A DNA stretch of 23,753 nucleotides from contig JBNKBG010000037.1 of the NCBI GenBank assembly GCA_050287105.1, forward strand, positions 1 through 23,753, written 5' to 3'. Every line of letters starts with the position of its first letter. Positions within the stretch are counted from its first letter, which is position 1. A program made the translations under genes and the position numbers. The notes under the pieces are model-generated. The model ran no database searches. It worked only from the letters and a program-made list of their open reading frames with translations, and had not been told where the DNA came from. The DNA comes from JAPHTQ01 sp050287105 (GTDB taxonomy: Bacteria; Pseudomonadota; Gammaproteobacteria; Thiohalomonadales; Thiohalomonadaceae). This document shows, piece after piece, positions 6,669 through 14,046 of the stretch.

Positions 6669-7688
6669 CTACGCCGACACCACCCCCCTCCTCCTTCTCA
6701 TTTTCTTCCCAATCTCCACAAACGGCATCACAATCAAACCGTAAAGCGTGCTGTAGCGTTCGTCGGCTGCCGGGTCGCCCGTTCCGAAGCGGATCGGTTC
6801 AGGGTTGGAATTGGTGACGTAGAGGGTGCCGAACATCCAGTCCCAGAGTGAAAGGTTGGTGCCGTAGTTCATGTTGTAGTGCTCTGGCAGGTCGCTGTGG
6901 TGGATCTGGTGTTGTGCAGGGCTGTTGATAACGTGTTCAATGATCGGTCCAAACGAAAGCCATACATGGCTGTGACGAAGGTTGGCGGCCAGGCTGTTGA
7001 AGATGAGTGTCATGTAGAGTACGCCAAACAGGGTATATCGGCTGATCTCTCCACCAGCGGCATACCAGAATGCTCCCGAGTACAACGCCACCACGATTAG
7101 CGTGATGATTCGCTCGGCGAGCCTCTCCACAAAGTGGATACGCTTGGCAGTGGCAGGGACCAAAACCGGTGCTGAGTGGTGCACCTTGTGGAATTCCCAT
7201 AGCCATTTGTTGGTGTGGAAAATTCTGTGTATCCAGTAGTGCTTGAAATCGCGCACGAGGAAAAGCCCCAGCCCATAAAGCAGTGAGAGGGTCATGTTTT
7301 CCCCCACCTGCGGACGCTCTCCCCACAGGTTAGTGAAGAAGGCGATGTAATCCCCCGACTGAAACACATAGAGATCCACCAGCGCCACCACGGGCAAAAT
7401 CAGTGTCACATTGAGAATGGCGAAAAGGAAGAAGTAGGCATAATCGAGCAGCGCGGAACGATGAAAGTTGACTCTGGAGCCGCCGAGATATTCCCAGAAT
7501 GAACTGGCGGTAGCAAGGCCGCGGCTACGTCGATAAAGATACAGGGTGTAGGCCACCAGAACGGAAATGATCAGAAACGGCAGACCAAAGCGGCCGTTGT
7601 GGTCAAGAATCCCTACAAACGTCTTCGTGACGGGCCCAATAACAAATTCGTTTATGTATTCGAGTAACAATTGCAGGACAACTTCCAT
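6669..7688 (-). CDS. Sterol desaturase / fatty acid hydroxylase family membrane protein
   Basis: A 339-residue integral membrane protein of the fatty acid hydroxylase superfamily (di-iron, histidine-rich). Several hydrophobic segments occur in the first 130 residues and around residues 195-250. The three histidine boxes are visible: HYWIHRIFH (HxxxHRxxH), HKVHHS (HxxHH type) and HQIHH (HxxHH). These ligate the di-iron centre that hydroxylates or desaturates a lipid. The substrate cannot be told from sequence; bacterial members act on fatty acids, hopanoids or sterols. The start has an excellent ribosome-binding site (GAGGAGGGG just upstream). The C-terminus is basic (KKMRRRRG). It is convergent with the HEPN-like gene and stands as a single-gene unit. 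Confidence 0.85.
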   Translation of the reverse strand: MEVVLQLLLEYINEFVIGPVTKTFVGILDHNGRFGLPFLIISVLVAYTLYLYRRSRGLATASSFWEYLGGSRVNFHRSALLDYAYFFLFAILNVTLILPVVALVDLYVFQSGDYIAFFTNLWGERPQVGENMTLSLLYGLGLFLVRDFKHYWIHRIFHTNKWLWEFHKVHHSAPVLVPATAKRIHFVERLAERIITLIVVALYSGAFWYAAGGEISRYTLFGVLYMTLIFNSLAANLRHSHVWLSFGPIIEHVINSPAQHQIHHSDLPEHYNMNYGTNLSLWDWMFGTLYVTNSNPEPIRFGTGDPAADERYSTLYGLIVMPFVEIGKKMRRRRGVVSA

Positions 7689-8018
7689 GCACCCCTCCTC
7701 GTCATGTGTATGACATCTTCAATATGCTACGTCATTTCAGATACCACAATTAAAAGACCTATAATTCATAACGGAATTATCCTGCCGACGGTTGCAGAAA
7801 ATTTTTTTGCACTACAGAAGCTGTCGCAGCGGAGTGGCAACTGGGGTAGTCCCATTGAGGTTGGCTATCACATGGCGATGATGTTTAGTCTGGATTTAGA
7901 TATTCAGTGAAGTGACAATAACGCTGTCGCGAAGCGACATCTCCCTCAAAACGCTTTAAAATCCCCACCTGCGGACCAACATATAGGCACAATGCCACCG
8001 CAACGAACGAGATATCCC
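7689..8018. other. Intergenic region between the desaturase-family gene and the dsrN gene group
   Basis: These 330 bases separate two divergently transcribed units. They hold the ATGAC palindrome, a possible + strand promoter (TTCAGA at 7736-7741, 18 bases, TATAAT at 7760-7765), and the hairpin TGTCGC-GAA-GCGACA (7925-7939). An open frame at about 7671-7910 has no recognisable domain, a poor start and no ribosome-binding site; I do not call it as a gene. Confidence 0.5.
7701..7714. promoter_or_regulatory. Palindrome GTCAT-GTGT-ATGAC, possible operator
   Basis: A perfect 5-base inverted repeat with a 4-base spacer lies 13 bases upstream of the start of the desaturase-family gene, just behind its ribosome-binding site. 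Its position suits a repressor site or mRNA hairpin. A further GTCAT occurs at 7731-7735. No regulator gene is adjacent. Confidence 0.3.
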
Positions 8019-9023
8019 ATGAGCCAACAAGAACACCCATTCGCAGAATATGTCCGCATCCTCGGCAAGGGCCGTAACGGCTCCCGTGGCCTCACCGGCG
8101 ACGAGATGCGCACTGCGATGCGCATGGTCATGCGCCACGAGGTCGAGCCGATTCAGCTTGGGGCCTTCCTGATGCTGATGCGGGTCAAGGAGGAGAGCCC
8201 TGAAGAGGTGGCCGCGGCGGTTGAGGCGGTGCGTGAGAGTCTGGCTATCCCGGCCAACGCCCCCAAGCCGGATCTGGACTGGTCCTCCTACGCGGGCAAG
8301 AAGCGGGTCCTCCCCTGGTATCTGCTGGCAACCCTGCTGATGGCCGAGAACGGTATCCGCATCTTCATGCATGGCGCTGCCGGGCACACCGCCGGGCGTA
8401 TCTATACCAAGGATGTGTTGCTGCAACTGGGTGTGGCGGTCGCCAAAAGCCTCGACGAGGCGGCGACGCAGCTGGAACAGAACAACTTCTGCTACCTCGA
8501 TCTGGAGCAGATGAGCCCCCGACTCCATGAAATCATTGAGCTGCGCCCCCTCCTCGGCCTGCGCTCACCGGTCCACACCATCGCCCGGATGCTCAACCCG
8601 TTTAACGCCGACCACGTGATGCAGGGGATCTTCCACCCCGGTTACCGCCCCACCCACCAGGAGGCGGGACAACTGCTCAATATCCCCCATCTCACCGTGA
8701 TCAAGGGAGAAGGCGGCGAGATCGAGCGCAATCCCGACATGGATGTGCTGGTACAGGGTGTGCACAACGGCGAACTGACCGAGGAGGAGTGGCCTGCCAT
8801 GTTCAGCAAGCGCCACGTGCGCCCGGATGAGATGGATGTGAACGACCTGATCGCCCTGTGGAACGGTGACAAACAGGATGAGTACGCAGAGGCGGCGGTG
8901 ATCGGCACCGTGGCGGTCTCCCTCTACACCCTGGGCCGCGCCGCCAGCCGCGAAGAGGCCGAAGCCCAGGCCCGAACCATGTGGGATGGGCGCAACCGCA
9001 CCCGTTTCGCCACCGCCGCCTGA
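8019..9023 (+). CDS. TrpD2/YbiB-like 'glycosyl transferase family' protein next to dsrN
   Basis: A 334-residue member of the anthranilate phosphoribosyltransferase-like family, most like the TrpD2/YbiB branch. The N-terminal helical domain (EYVRILGKGRNGSRGLTGDE) and the long C-terminal alpha/beta domain are in the family order. The phosphoribosyl-loop region reads MHGAAGHTAGRIYT instead of the GNR-type loop of true TrpD enzymes, so tryptophan synthesis is unlikely. E. coli YbiB is reported to bind nucleic acid rather than act in tryptophan synthesis. I chose ATG 8019 (MSQQEHPFAEYV); ATG 7992 would add nine atypical residues. The stop is one base before dsrN, implying coupled translation and perhaps a role linked to sirohaem or sulfur metabolism (inference). 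Confidence 0.75.
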   Translation: MSQQEHPFAEYVRILGKGRNGSRGLTGDEMRTAMRMVMRHEVEPIQLGAFLMLMRVKEESPEEVAAAVEAVRESLAIPANAPKPDLDWSSYAGKKRVLPWYLLATLLMAENGIRIFMHGAAGHTAGRIYTKDVLLQLGVAVAKSLDEAATQLEQNNFCYLDLEQMSPRLHEIIELRPLLGLRSPVHTIARMLNPFNADHVMQGIFHPGYRPTHQEAGQLLNIPHLTVIKGEGGEIERNPDMDVLVQGVHNGELTEEEWPAMFSKRHVRPDEMDVNDLIALWNGDKQDEYAEAAVIGTVAVSLYTLGRAASREEAEAQARTMWDGRNRTRFATAA

Positions 9024-9024
9024 T

Positions 9025-10440
9025 ATGTCCCGCCTGCTGCTCGGCGCCAGCCATAAGTCCTCTGGCAAGACCACCATTACCCTGGGGATCTGCGCCGCCC
9101 TGGCCCACAGCGGGGTCAGGGTGCAGCCGTTCAAGAAGGGGCCGGACTACATCGACCCGATGTGGCTGGCACGGGCCAGCGGGCAGACCTGCTACAACCT
9201 CGATTTCAACACCATGTCCCACGCCGAGATCCGTGACTTCTTCGCCCGCCGCAGCGCCGGGAGCGATATCGCGCTGATTGAGGGCAATATGGGGCTGTTC
9301 GACAGCCTCGATGTGGAGGGCAGCGTCAGCAACGCCGAGATGGCCAAGCTACTTGATACCCCGGTGGTGCTGGTGCTGGATGTGAAGGGGGCCACCCGCA
9401 GTGTGGTGCCGGTGATTATGGGCTTTCAGCAGTTCGACCCGGAGCTGAATATCGCTGGGGTGATCCTCAACAAGGTGGCGGGTAACTGCCATGAGGACCG
9501 GCTACACCAGGCCATCGAGCACTACTGCGATATCCCGATCCTGGGCAGCATTCGCCGCAACAGGGAACTGAGCATCGATGAGCGCCATCTGGGGCTGATC
9601 CCCGGCAATGAGGCGGGGGAAGTGGAGGCCAAGCTGGCGCAGATCCGCGAGATTATCGCCGCTCAGGTCGATCTGGAGACGCTACGCAGCATCGCTGACA
9701 GCGCCCCTGCCCTGCCTGCGCCACTGCCCCTCTCCTTTCCTCCAGCCGCTGAGACGGTACGTATTGCCATCGCCCGCGACTCCGCCTTCGGCTTCTACTA
9801 CCCGGACGACCTGGAGGCACTACAGGCCGCAGGGGCCGAACTGGTGGCCTTTGACACCCTGCATGACCCGGAACTGCCCGATGGGATCGATGGCCTGTTC
9901 ATCGGCGGCGGCTTCCCCGAGACCCATCTGGCGGCGCTGGAGGCCAATCACGCCCTGCGCAGTAGCATCAAGGCGGCCATCGATAATGGCCTGCCCACCT
10001 ACGCCGAGTGTGGCGGCCTGATGTACCTCTGCCGTTCCATCCATTGGAAGGAGCAGCGCGGCGAGATGGTGGGGATCATTCCCGGCGATGTTGTGATGCA
10101 CCGCATGCCGGTGGGGCGCGGTTATGCGCAGATCGCCGAGACCGATAATGCCCCCTGGCCCGGCAGCGAGAGTGGCAGGAGCTATGCGGTGCATGAGTTC
10201 CACTACTCCGCCATCGAGAACCTGCCCGATGGCCTCATCTATGCCTACAGGATGGAACGGGGTCAGGGGATCCGCGATGGTCACGACGGTATCGTCTATC
10301 GCAATCTACTGGCAAACTACGTCCATCTCCGCGATGTAGCGGGCAACCACTGGGCAACCCGCTTTGTCGATTTCGTCCGTCTACGGCGCGACGAGTACCA
10401 TAACGAACAGGCCGAGGCCTTTCTTCCCCCTTTTATGTAA
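9025..10440 (+). CDS. dsrN: DsrN, glutamine-dependent sirohaem amidase (CbiA/CobB family)
   Basis: A 471-residue homologue of cobyrinic acid a,c-diamide synthase. The N-terminal P-loop domain has GASHKSSGKTTI (7-18), KKGPDYIDP (37-45) and IEGNMGLFDS (85-94). The C-terminal class I-like glutamine amidotransferase domain has GGGFPE (294-299), the catalytic cysteine in YAECGG (C329) and the histidine motif VHEFHYS (389-395). In A. vinosum DsrN is needed for amidation of sirohaem to siro(haem)amide, the cofactor of DsrAB. Identification over CobB/CbiA rests on its position before dsrR. ATG 9025 is one base after the TrpD2-like stop; upstream in-frame starts lie inside that gene. It is 13 codons shorter than the longest frame. 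Confidence 0.9.
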   Translation: MSRLLLGASHKSSGKTTITLGICAALAHSGVRVQPFKKGPDYIDPMWLARASGQTCYNLDFNTMSHAEIRDFFARRSAGSDIALIEGNMGLFDSLDVEGSVSNAEMAKLLDTPVVLVLDVKGATRSVVPVIMGFQQFDPELNIAGVILNKVAGNCHEDRLHQAIEHYCDIPILGSIRRNRELSIDERHLGLIPGNEAGEVEAKLAQIREIIAAQVDLETLRSIADSAPALPAPLPLSFPPAAETVRIAIARDSAFGFYYPDDLEALQAAGAELVAFDTLHDPELPDGIDGLFIGGGFPETHLAALEANHALRSSIKAAIDNGLPTYAECGGLMYLCRSIHWKEQRGEMVGIIPGDVVMHRMPVGRGYAQIAETDNAPWPGSESGRSYAVHEFHYSAIENLPDGLIYAYRMERGQGIRDGHDGIVYRNLLANYVHLRDVAGNHWATRFVDFVRLRRDEYHNEQAEAFLPPFM

Positions 10441-10452
10441 TGAGGACCCCGC

Positions 10453-10767
10453 ATGATTACACTCACCGATAAAGCGATCGAACAGGTCAAAAAGGCCGCG
10501 GAACAGAGCGAAGCCACGGGCCTGGCCCTGCGTCTGGCTGCCAAACGCAACTCGGATGGAAGCATGGAGTACGGTATGGGCTTTGACGATGCCACCGACG
10601 ACGACATGGTTTTCCGCTTCGGCGACGTGGAGGTGGTGATGAACGGTGAGTACGGACCGCTGCTCAAGGGTACCACCATCGATTTCGTTGAAATCGAACC
10701 GGATCAGTGGCACTTCATCTTTATGAATCCCAACGATGCAAACTATCAGCCGAACACCTCCAATTAG
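10453..10767 (+). CDS. dsrR: DsrR, A-type (IscA-like) protein without cysteines
   Basis: A 104-residue HesB/IscA-fold protein. It starts MITLTDKAIEQVKKAAEQ and ends FIFMNPNDANYQ, the usual A-type fold layout. IscA-type scaffolds need three conserved cysteines to bind iron-sulfur; this protein contains no cysteine at all. That is the published hallmark of DsrR in A. vinosum, which is important for sulfur oxidation and proposed to act in post-transcriptional control of dsr genes rather than cluster assembly. It starts 12 bases after the dsrN stop with a GAGGA ribosome-binding site, so it is cotranscribed with dsrN. Confidence 0.9.
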   Translation: MITLTDKAIEQVKKAAEQSEATGLALRLAAKRNSDGSMEYGMGFDDATDDDMVFRFGDVEVVMNGEYGPLLKGTTIDFVEIEPDQWHFIFMNPNDANYQPNTSN

Positions 10768-10789
10768 GGGGAATCCCGGTGCGTTGCTG

Positions 10790-10798
10790 TGGTAATAT
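10790..10798 (+). promoter_or_regulatory. Possible extended -10 promoter of the two-component system
   Basis: TGG-TAATAT has the TGn extension directly before a -10-like hexamer (TAATAT). It lies about 50 bases before the histidine kinase start. No convincing -35 box is visible, as is common for extended -10 promoters. The downstream genes could also be read through from dsrR. Confidence 0.35.
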
Positions 10799-10849
10799 CG
10801 CCGCTTCGTGAAAAGGTAACGGGTACCGCCGGAGGCTGGCACGAGTAAC

Positions 10850-12499
10850 ATGCTGAACATGACCGACACCCATCATCAGGGACGCCAGCGCAGTCTGCCG
10901 GAAACACTGACCGCACTTTTCCTGCACAGCGGTGGTGGTATGCTCGGCAAACGCCTACGCCTGCTGCTCATCGGTGTCGGCAACACCTTCGCCCTGCTCA
11001 CCCTCAACCTCATCCTGCTGCTTAACTTCCCCGAATACCAGTCACTGCTGCTGCTCGCCTTTGGCGTACTGATATTGGGCGGCATGGTCCAGCTCATCGC
11101 CATTACCATCGCCTTCCGCCGCTATCTGCTCCACCCCAGCGAGGAGTTGAAAGAGTGGTCCGACGAGATCCGCGGCGGCAACCTGACCATCCGCCTGCAA
11201 CCGGAAGAGATGGGGGAGCTCAAGGAGGTCGCCAAGGACATCAACAACCTCCTCGACTACGTGCAAAACCTGACGCACCACATGGACGACCAGATCAAGC
11301 GCCAGACCAAGCGTTTCGAGCAGAAGGCCAACTCGCTGCAGGTGCTCTACGACGTGGCCGCCAGCCTTAATGCCTCGCGAGACCTCAAGGACCTGCTGAC
11401 CCGTTTCCTCCACACCATGCGCGACATCGTCAATGCCAAGGCGGGCACGGTGCGCCTGCTTACCGACAGCAACCAGATGGAACTGGTGGCCAGCATCGGC
11501 CTGGCCGATGAGGTGGTGGAACAGGAGCGGCTGGTGCCGGTGCAGCGCTGCCTCTGCGGTAACGCGGTTACCGAGGGCGAGGTACTGTTCCAGCCGGACC
11601 TGAACCTCTGTAACCAGTGGCTGGGCCGCCCGGTACTGGGCGAACCGGATCTGGAGATGATCGCGGTCCCGCTGCAGTACCACGGCAAGAATCTGGGGGT
11701 CTATAACCTCTTTGTGGAAAAGGGTGACCTGGACGCCCGTGAAGAGGTGAAGGCGCTCTTCACCAGCATCGGTCGTCACCTCGGCATGGCCATCGAGAAG
11801 GCCCACCTGGACGACGAATCGAAACGTCTCTCCATCATCAACGAACGTAACGCCCTGGCCCATGAACTGCACGACTCCCTGGCGCAGACCCTCGCCAGCC
11901 TGCGCTTCCAGGCCAGCATGCTGGATGAGGCGGTGGACCGTCAGGGTGCCGATGTCACCCACGAAGACATCCAGCAGATCAAGAGCGGCCTTGATGATGC
12001 CTATACCGAATTGCGCGAATTGCTGGCCCACTTCCGCGCACCAATTAACTCCCGTGGTCTGATGCCCGCGCTGGAAGATCTGATCAGCAACTTCCGCAAA
12101 CAGACCGGGATGCACGTGCTGCTACAGAAGGAGTGGGACTCCACCCGCCTCCCCGCCAACATGGAGATGCAGGTGTTGCGCATCATCCAGGAGGCGCTGG
12201 CCAACGTACGCAAACACAGCAAGGCCAACACGGTGCGGGTCATGCTGCGCTGTGACAGTGAGGGCCACTACCAGATCCTGGTTGAGGACGATGGCGTTGG
12301 TCTCGAGATGCAACCCTTCAGTGGCCACCCCGGCGAACACCTCGGATTGTCGATTATGGAAGAGCGCGCACGTTTTCTGGGCGGCGAATTACGTATCGAG
12401 AGTGAACCGGGAGAGGGAACAAGGGTACAATTGGCGTTCAGCACCGTTGATGACGGTGATGGCAAACAAAAAACACAACAACATTTCGCCCTTATCTGA
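10850..12499 (+). CDS. NarX-type sensor histidine kinase with HAMP and GAF domains, no periplasmic domain
   Basis: A 549-residue membrane kinase of the NarX/HisKA_3 class. Two membrane spans (about 36-59 and 65-89) are joined by only about six residues, so the periplasmic nitrate-sensing domain of NarX is absent. A HAMP linker follows (about 90-145), then a coiled-coil-like stretch, then a GAF domain (about 165-315). The GAF domain carries the cysteines C234 and C236 (RCLCGNA) and C254. The kinase core has ALAHELHDSLAQTL with phospho-accepting H341, the N-box QEALANVRKHSKA (N452), the G1 box VEDDGVGL (478-485) and a GEHLGLSIMEERA G2 region. The response-regulator gene follows 10 bases later. 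ATG 10859 is an alternative start. The input is probably cytoplasmic, perhaps redox or metal sensed at the GAF cysteines (inference). Confidence 0.86.
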   Translation: MLNMTDTHHQGRQRSLPETLTALFLHSGGGMLGKRLRLLLIGVGNTFALLTLNLILLLNFPEYQSLLLLAFGVLILGGMVQLIAITIAFRRYLLHPSEELKEWSDEIRGGNLTIRLQPEEMGELKEVAKDINNLLDYVQNLTHHMDDQIKRQTKRFEQKANSLQVLYDVAASLNASRDLKDLLTRFLHTMRDIVNAKAGTVRLLTDSNQMELVASIGLADEVVEQERLVPVQRCLCGNAVTEGEVLFQPDLNLCNQWLGRPVLGEPDLEMIAVPLQYHGKNLGVYNLFVEKGDLDAREEVKALFTSIGRHLGMAIEKAHLDDESKRLSIINERNALAHELHDSLAQTLASLRFQASMLDEAVDRQGADVTHEDIQQIKSGLDDAYTELRELLAHFRAPINSRGLMPALEDLISNFRKQTGMHVLLQKEWDSTRLPANMEMQVLRIIQEALANVRKHSKANTVRVMLRCDSEGHYQILVEDDGVGLEMQPFSGHPGEHLGLSIMEERARFLGGELRIESEPGEGTRVQLAFSTVDDGDGKQKTQQHFALI

Positions 12500-12509
12500 T
12501 AACAATAAT

Positions 12510-13160
12510 ATGCGTGTATTGCTGGTAGACGACCATACCCTGTTCCGTAGCGGCCTCGAAACCCTGCTGGAACGCCATGACATTGAGGTGATCGCCACCG
12601 CGGGTAACGGCCGTGAAGGCTTCTTCAAGGCCCAGGAGCTGCAACCTGACGTGCTGCTGCTGGATATGCGCATGCCTGAGATGAGCGGCCTTGAGGTGCT
12701 CTCCGGTCTGCGTGCCGTGGGCTTCAAGAAACCTATCGTCATGCTCACCACCAGTAACGAAGAGAGGGATCTGGTGGAGTGCCTGCGCAATGGCGCCAGT
12801 GGTTATCTGCTCAAGGATATGGAACCTGGCGAACTGGTGAATGCCCTGCGTGGCATTATGGAAGGAAAGACCATCGTCGCGCCGGAACTGGCCGCGGTAC
12901 TGGCCCGTGTGGTGATGGGCGAAGGGGAACAGAATGAGCGCAAAGAGGTCAATCCCTTTGCTGAACTGACCCCTCGTGAACTGGAGATCCTCTGTCTGCT
13001 GGCGGAGGGCCAGAGCAACAAGGTGATCGCCCGCAATCTTGGTATTTCGGACGGCACGGTAAAGCTTCATGTAAAAGCGATTCTGCGCAAACTGAATGTC
13101 CATTCGCGGGTCGAGGCGGCCGTTATGGCCGTAGAACAGAACTTCTGTAACAAGGAATAG
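12510..13160 (+). CDS. NarL/FixJ-family response regulator
   Basis: A 216-residue two-domain regulator. The receiver has the acidic pair D7/D8, the phospho-acceptor D52 (LLLDMRMPEMSG), T80 and K102 (YLLKD). The LuxR-type helix-turn-helix (about 151-213) contains LTPRELEILCLLAEGQSN and NLGISDGTVKLHVKAILRKL. It pairs with the kinase 10 bases upstream. I chose ATG 12510 because the receiver starts there as in NarL; ATG 12459 in frame would overlap the kinase by 41 bases and add a polar 17-residue leader, and neither start has a strong ribosome-binding site. Its target genes are not visible, but the position after dsrN-dsrR makes the dsr genes candidates. Confidence 0.88.
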   Translation: MRVLLVDDHTLFRSGLETLLERHDIEVIATAGNGREGFFKAQELQPDVLLLDMRMPEMSGLEVLSGLRAVGFKKPIVMLTTSNEERDLVECLRNGASGYLLKDMEPGELVNALRGIMEGKTIVAPELAAVLARVVMGEGEQNERKEVNPFAELTPRELEILCLLAEGQSNKVIARNLGISDGTVKLHVKAILRKLNVHSRVEAAVMAVEQNFCNKE

Positions 13161-13163
13161 AAC

Positions 13164-14006
13164 GTGTCACTACTGCAATCCTGCCGTAAAACCGTGCTGT
13201 TGATCCTGCTCGCCGTTGGCGTGCAACCGGCCCTGGCCGAAATCGTGGATACCCGCTGGTACGACGTTGAGATCATCCTCTTCGCGCAGACCAATCAGGA
13301 CTACCGGAACTCCGAGGCGTGGCCCATCGACTACACCCCACCCGATATGGAAAACGCCCGCGAATTGCTGCCGCAGGCAAAAGCACAACGCGATCCGGCA
13401 CGTCCCACCGCCTTCCGTCTACTGGATCCGGATGAGCTGAAACTGGACGCGGACGCCAAACGCATCGACGCGGCACAGGATCTACAGCTAATGGGACATT
13501 TCGGCTGGCGCCAGCCCGGCTTGCCACAACAGGGAGCACTGGCGGTCAGAATCGATCAGGCGTTGTTTGAACGGATCAAATCCATGAATATGGCGACGGC
13601 TGAACAGGCAGCGGAGATGGAACAGGGTGAGATGGCCATGCAGCCGCAGATCGAAGGCACCCTGCGCCTGATTCTGTCACGCTATCTGCATATCGAAACC
13701 GATCTGTTGTACAAGGAGCCGCTGGACGAGCAGCCCGTGTACAGTGATGCGCAGCAGGCCAATGTACTGCTGTTTAGCGAACCGGCGACACCCACCGCAA
13801 CGGGCCAGACTGCACAGCCTGATCTGTTCGCTATGGCAGAAGAGAATGCGGCCCAGGCCCCCTACCGCGTCTACTTCATGCACCAGTCACGACGCATGCG
13901 CAGTAGTGAAATGCACTACCTGGATCACCCGGTCTTCGGTATGGCGATCAAGGTCTATCCTTACCAGCCACCGGCGATTGAGGATGCGGGCGTAACCGCT
14001 CAATAA
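13164..14006 (+). CDS. CsiV-family exported peptidoglycan-associated protein
   Basis: A 280-residue exported protein. A signal peptide is clear (residues 1-25, cleavage likely after QPALA). The mature part begins EIVDTRWYDVEIILFAQTNQD, the characteristic opening of the CsiV family. In Vibrio cholerae, CsiV supports cell-shape integrity by assisting the activator LpoA of penicillin-binding protein PBP1a. Family blocks in the middle (MGHFGWRQPGLPQQGALAV) and the C-terminal HQSRRMRSSEMHYLDHPVFG are present. The GTG start at 13164 is supported by AAGGAA about eight bases upstream and lies four bases after the regulator stop, so it may be read through from the two-component operon. A hairpin follows it. 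Confidence 0.78.
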   Translation: MSLLQSCRKTVLLILLAVGVQPALAEIVDTRWYDVEIILFAQTNQDYRNSEAWPIDYTPPDMENARELLPQAKAQRDPARPTAFRLLDPDELKLDADAKRIDAAQDLQLMGHFGWRQPGLPQQGALAVRIDQALFERIKSMNMATAEQAAEMEQGEMAMQPQIEGTLRLILSRYLHIETDLLYKEPLDEQPVYSDAQQANVLLFSEPATPTATGQTAQPDLFAMAEENAAQAPYRVYFMHQSRRMRSSEMHYLDHPVFGMAIKVYPYQPPAIEDAGVTAQ

Positions 14007-14007
14007 G

Positions 14008-14034
14008 GTAGGCTGGGCAGAGTCATGCCCAGCC
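14008..14034. terminator. Hairpin between convergent csiV-like and methylthioinosine phosphorylase genes
   Basis: GGCTGGGCA (14011-14019) pairs perfectly with TGCCCAGCC (14026-14034) around a six-base loop. No T-run follows on either strand, so classic intrinsic termination is doubtful. It lies between two convergent genes and shares the 12-mer GTAGGCTGGGCA and the partner arm with 4947-4970, so it belongs to a dispersed hairpin repeat that may stop or stabilise transcripts. Confidence 0.45.
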
Positions 14035-14046
14035 CGCAAAATATTC

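Noticed and set aside
5379..7641. 12-mer TGACGGGCCCAA shared by 5379 onward and about 7628 onward, considered as flanking direct repeats of an insertion
   Set aside because: The second copy lies inside the desaturase-family coding region (codons for GPVT) and similarity does not extend; probably chance.
7671..7910. 79-codon + strand open frame between the desaturase-family gene and the dsrN group
   Set aside because: It starts with TTG inside the neighbouring gene, has no ribosome-binding site and no recognisable domain; not called as a gene.
12252..12509. Long N-terminal extension of the response regulator into the kinase gene
   Set aside because: The frame is open upstream only because it overlaps the kinase in another frame; the receiver domain begins at 12510.
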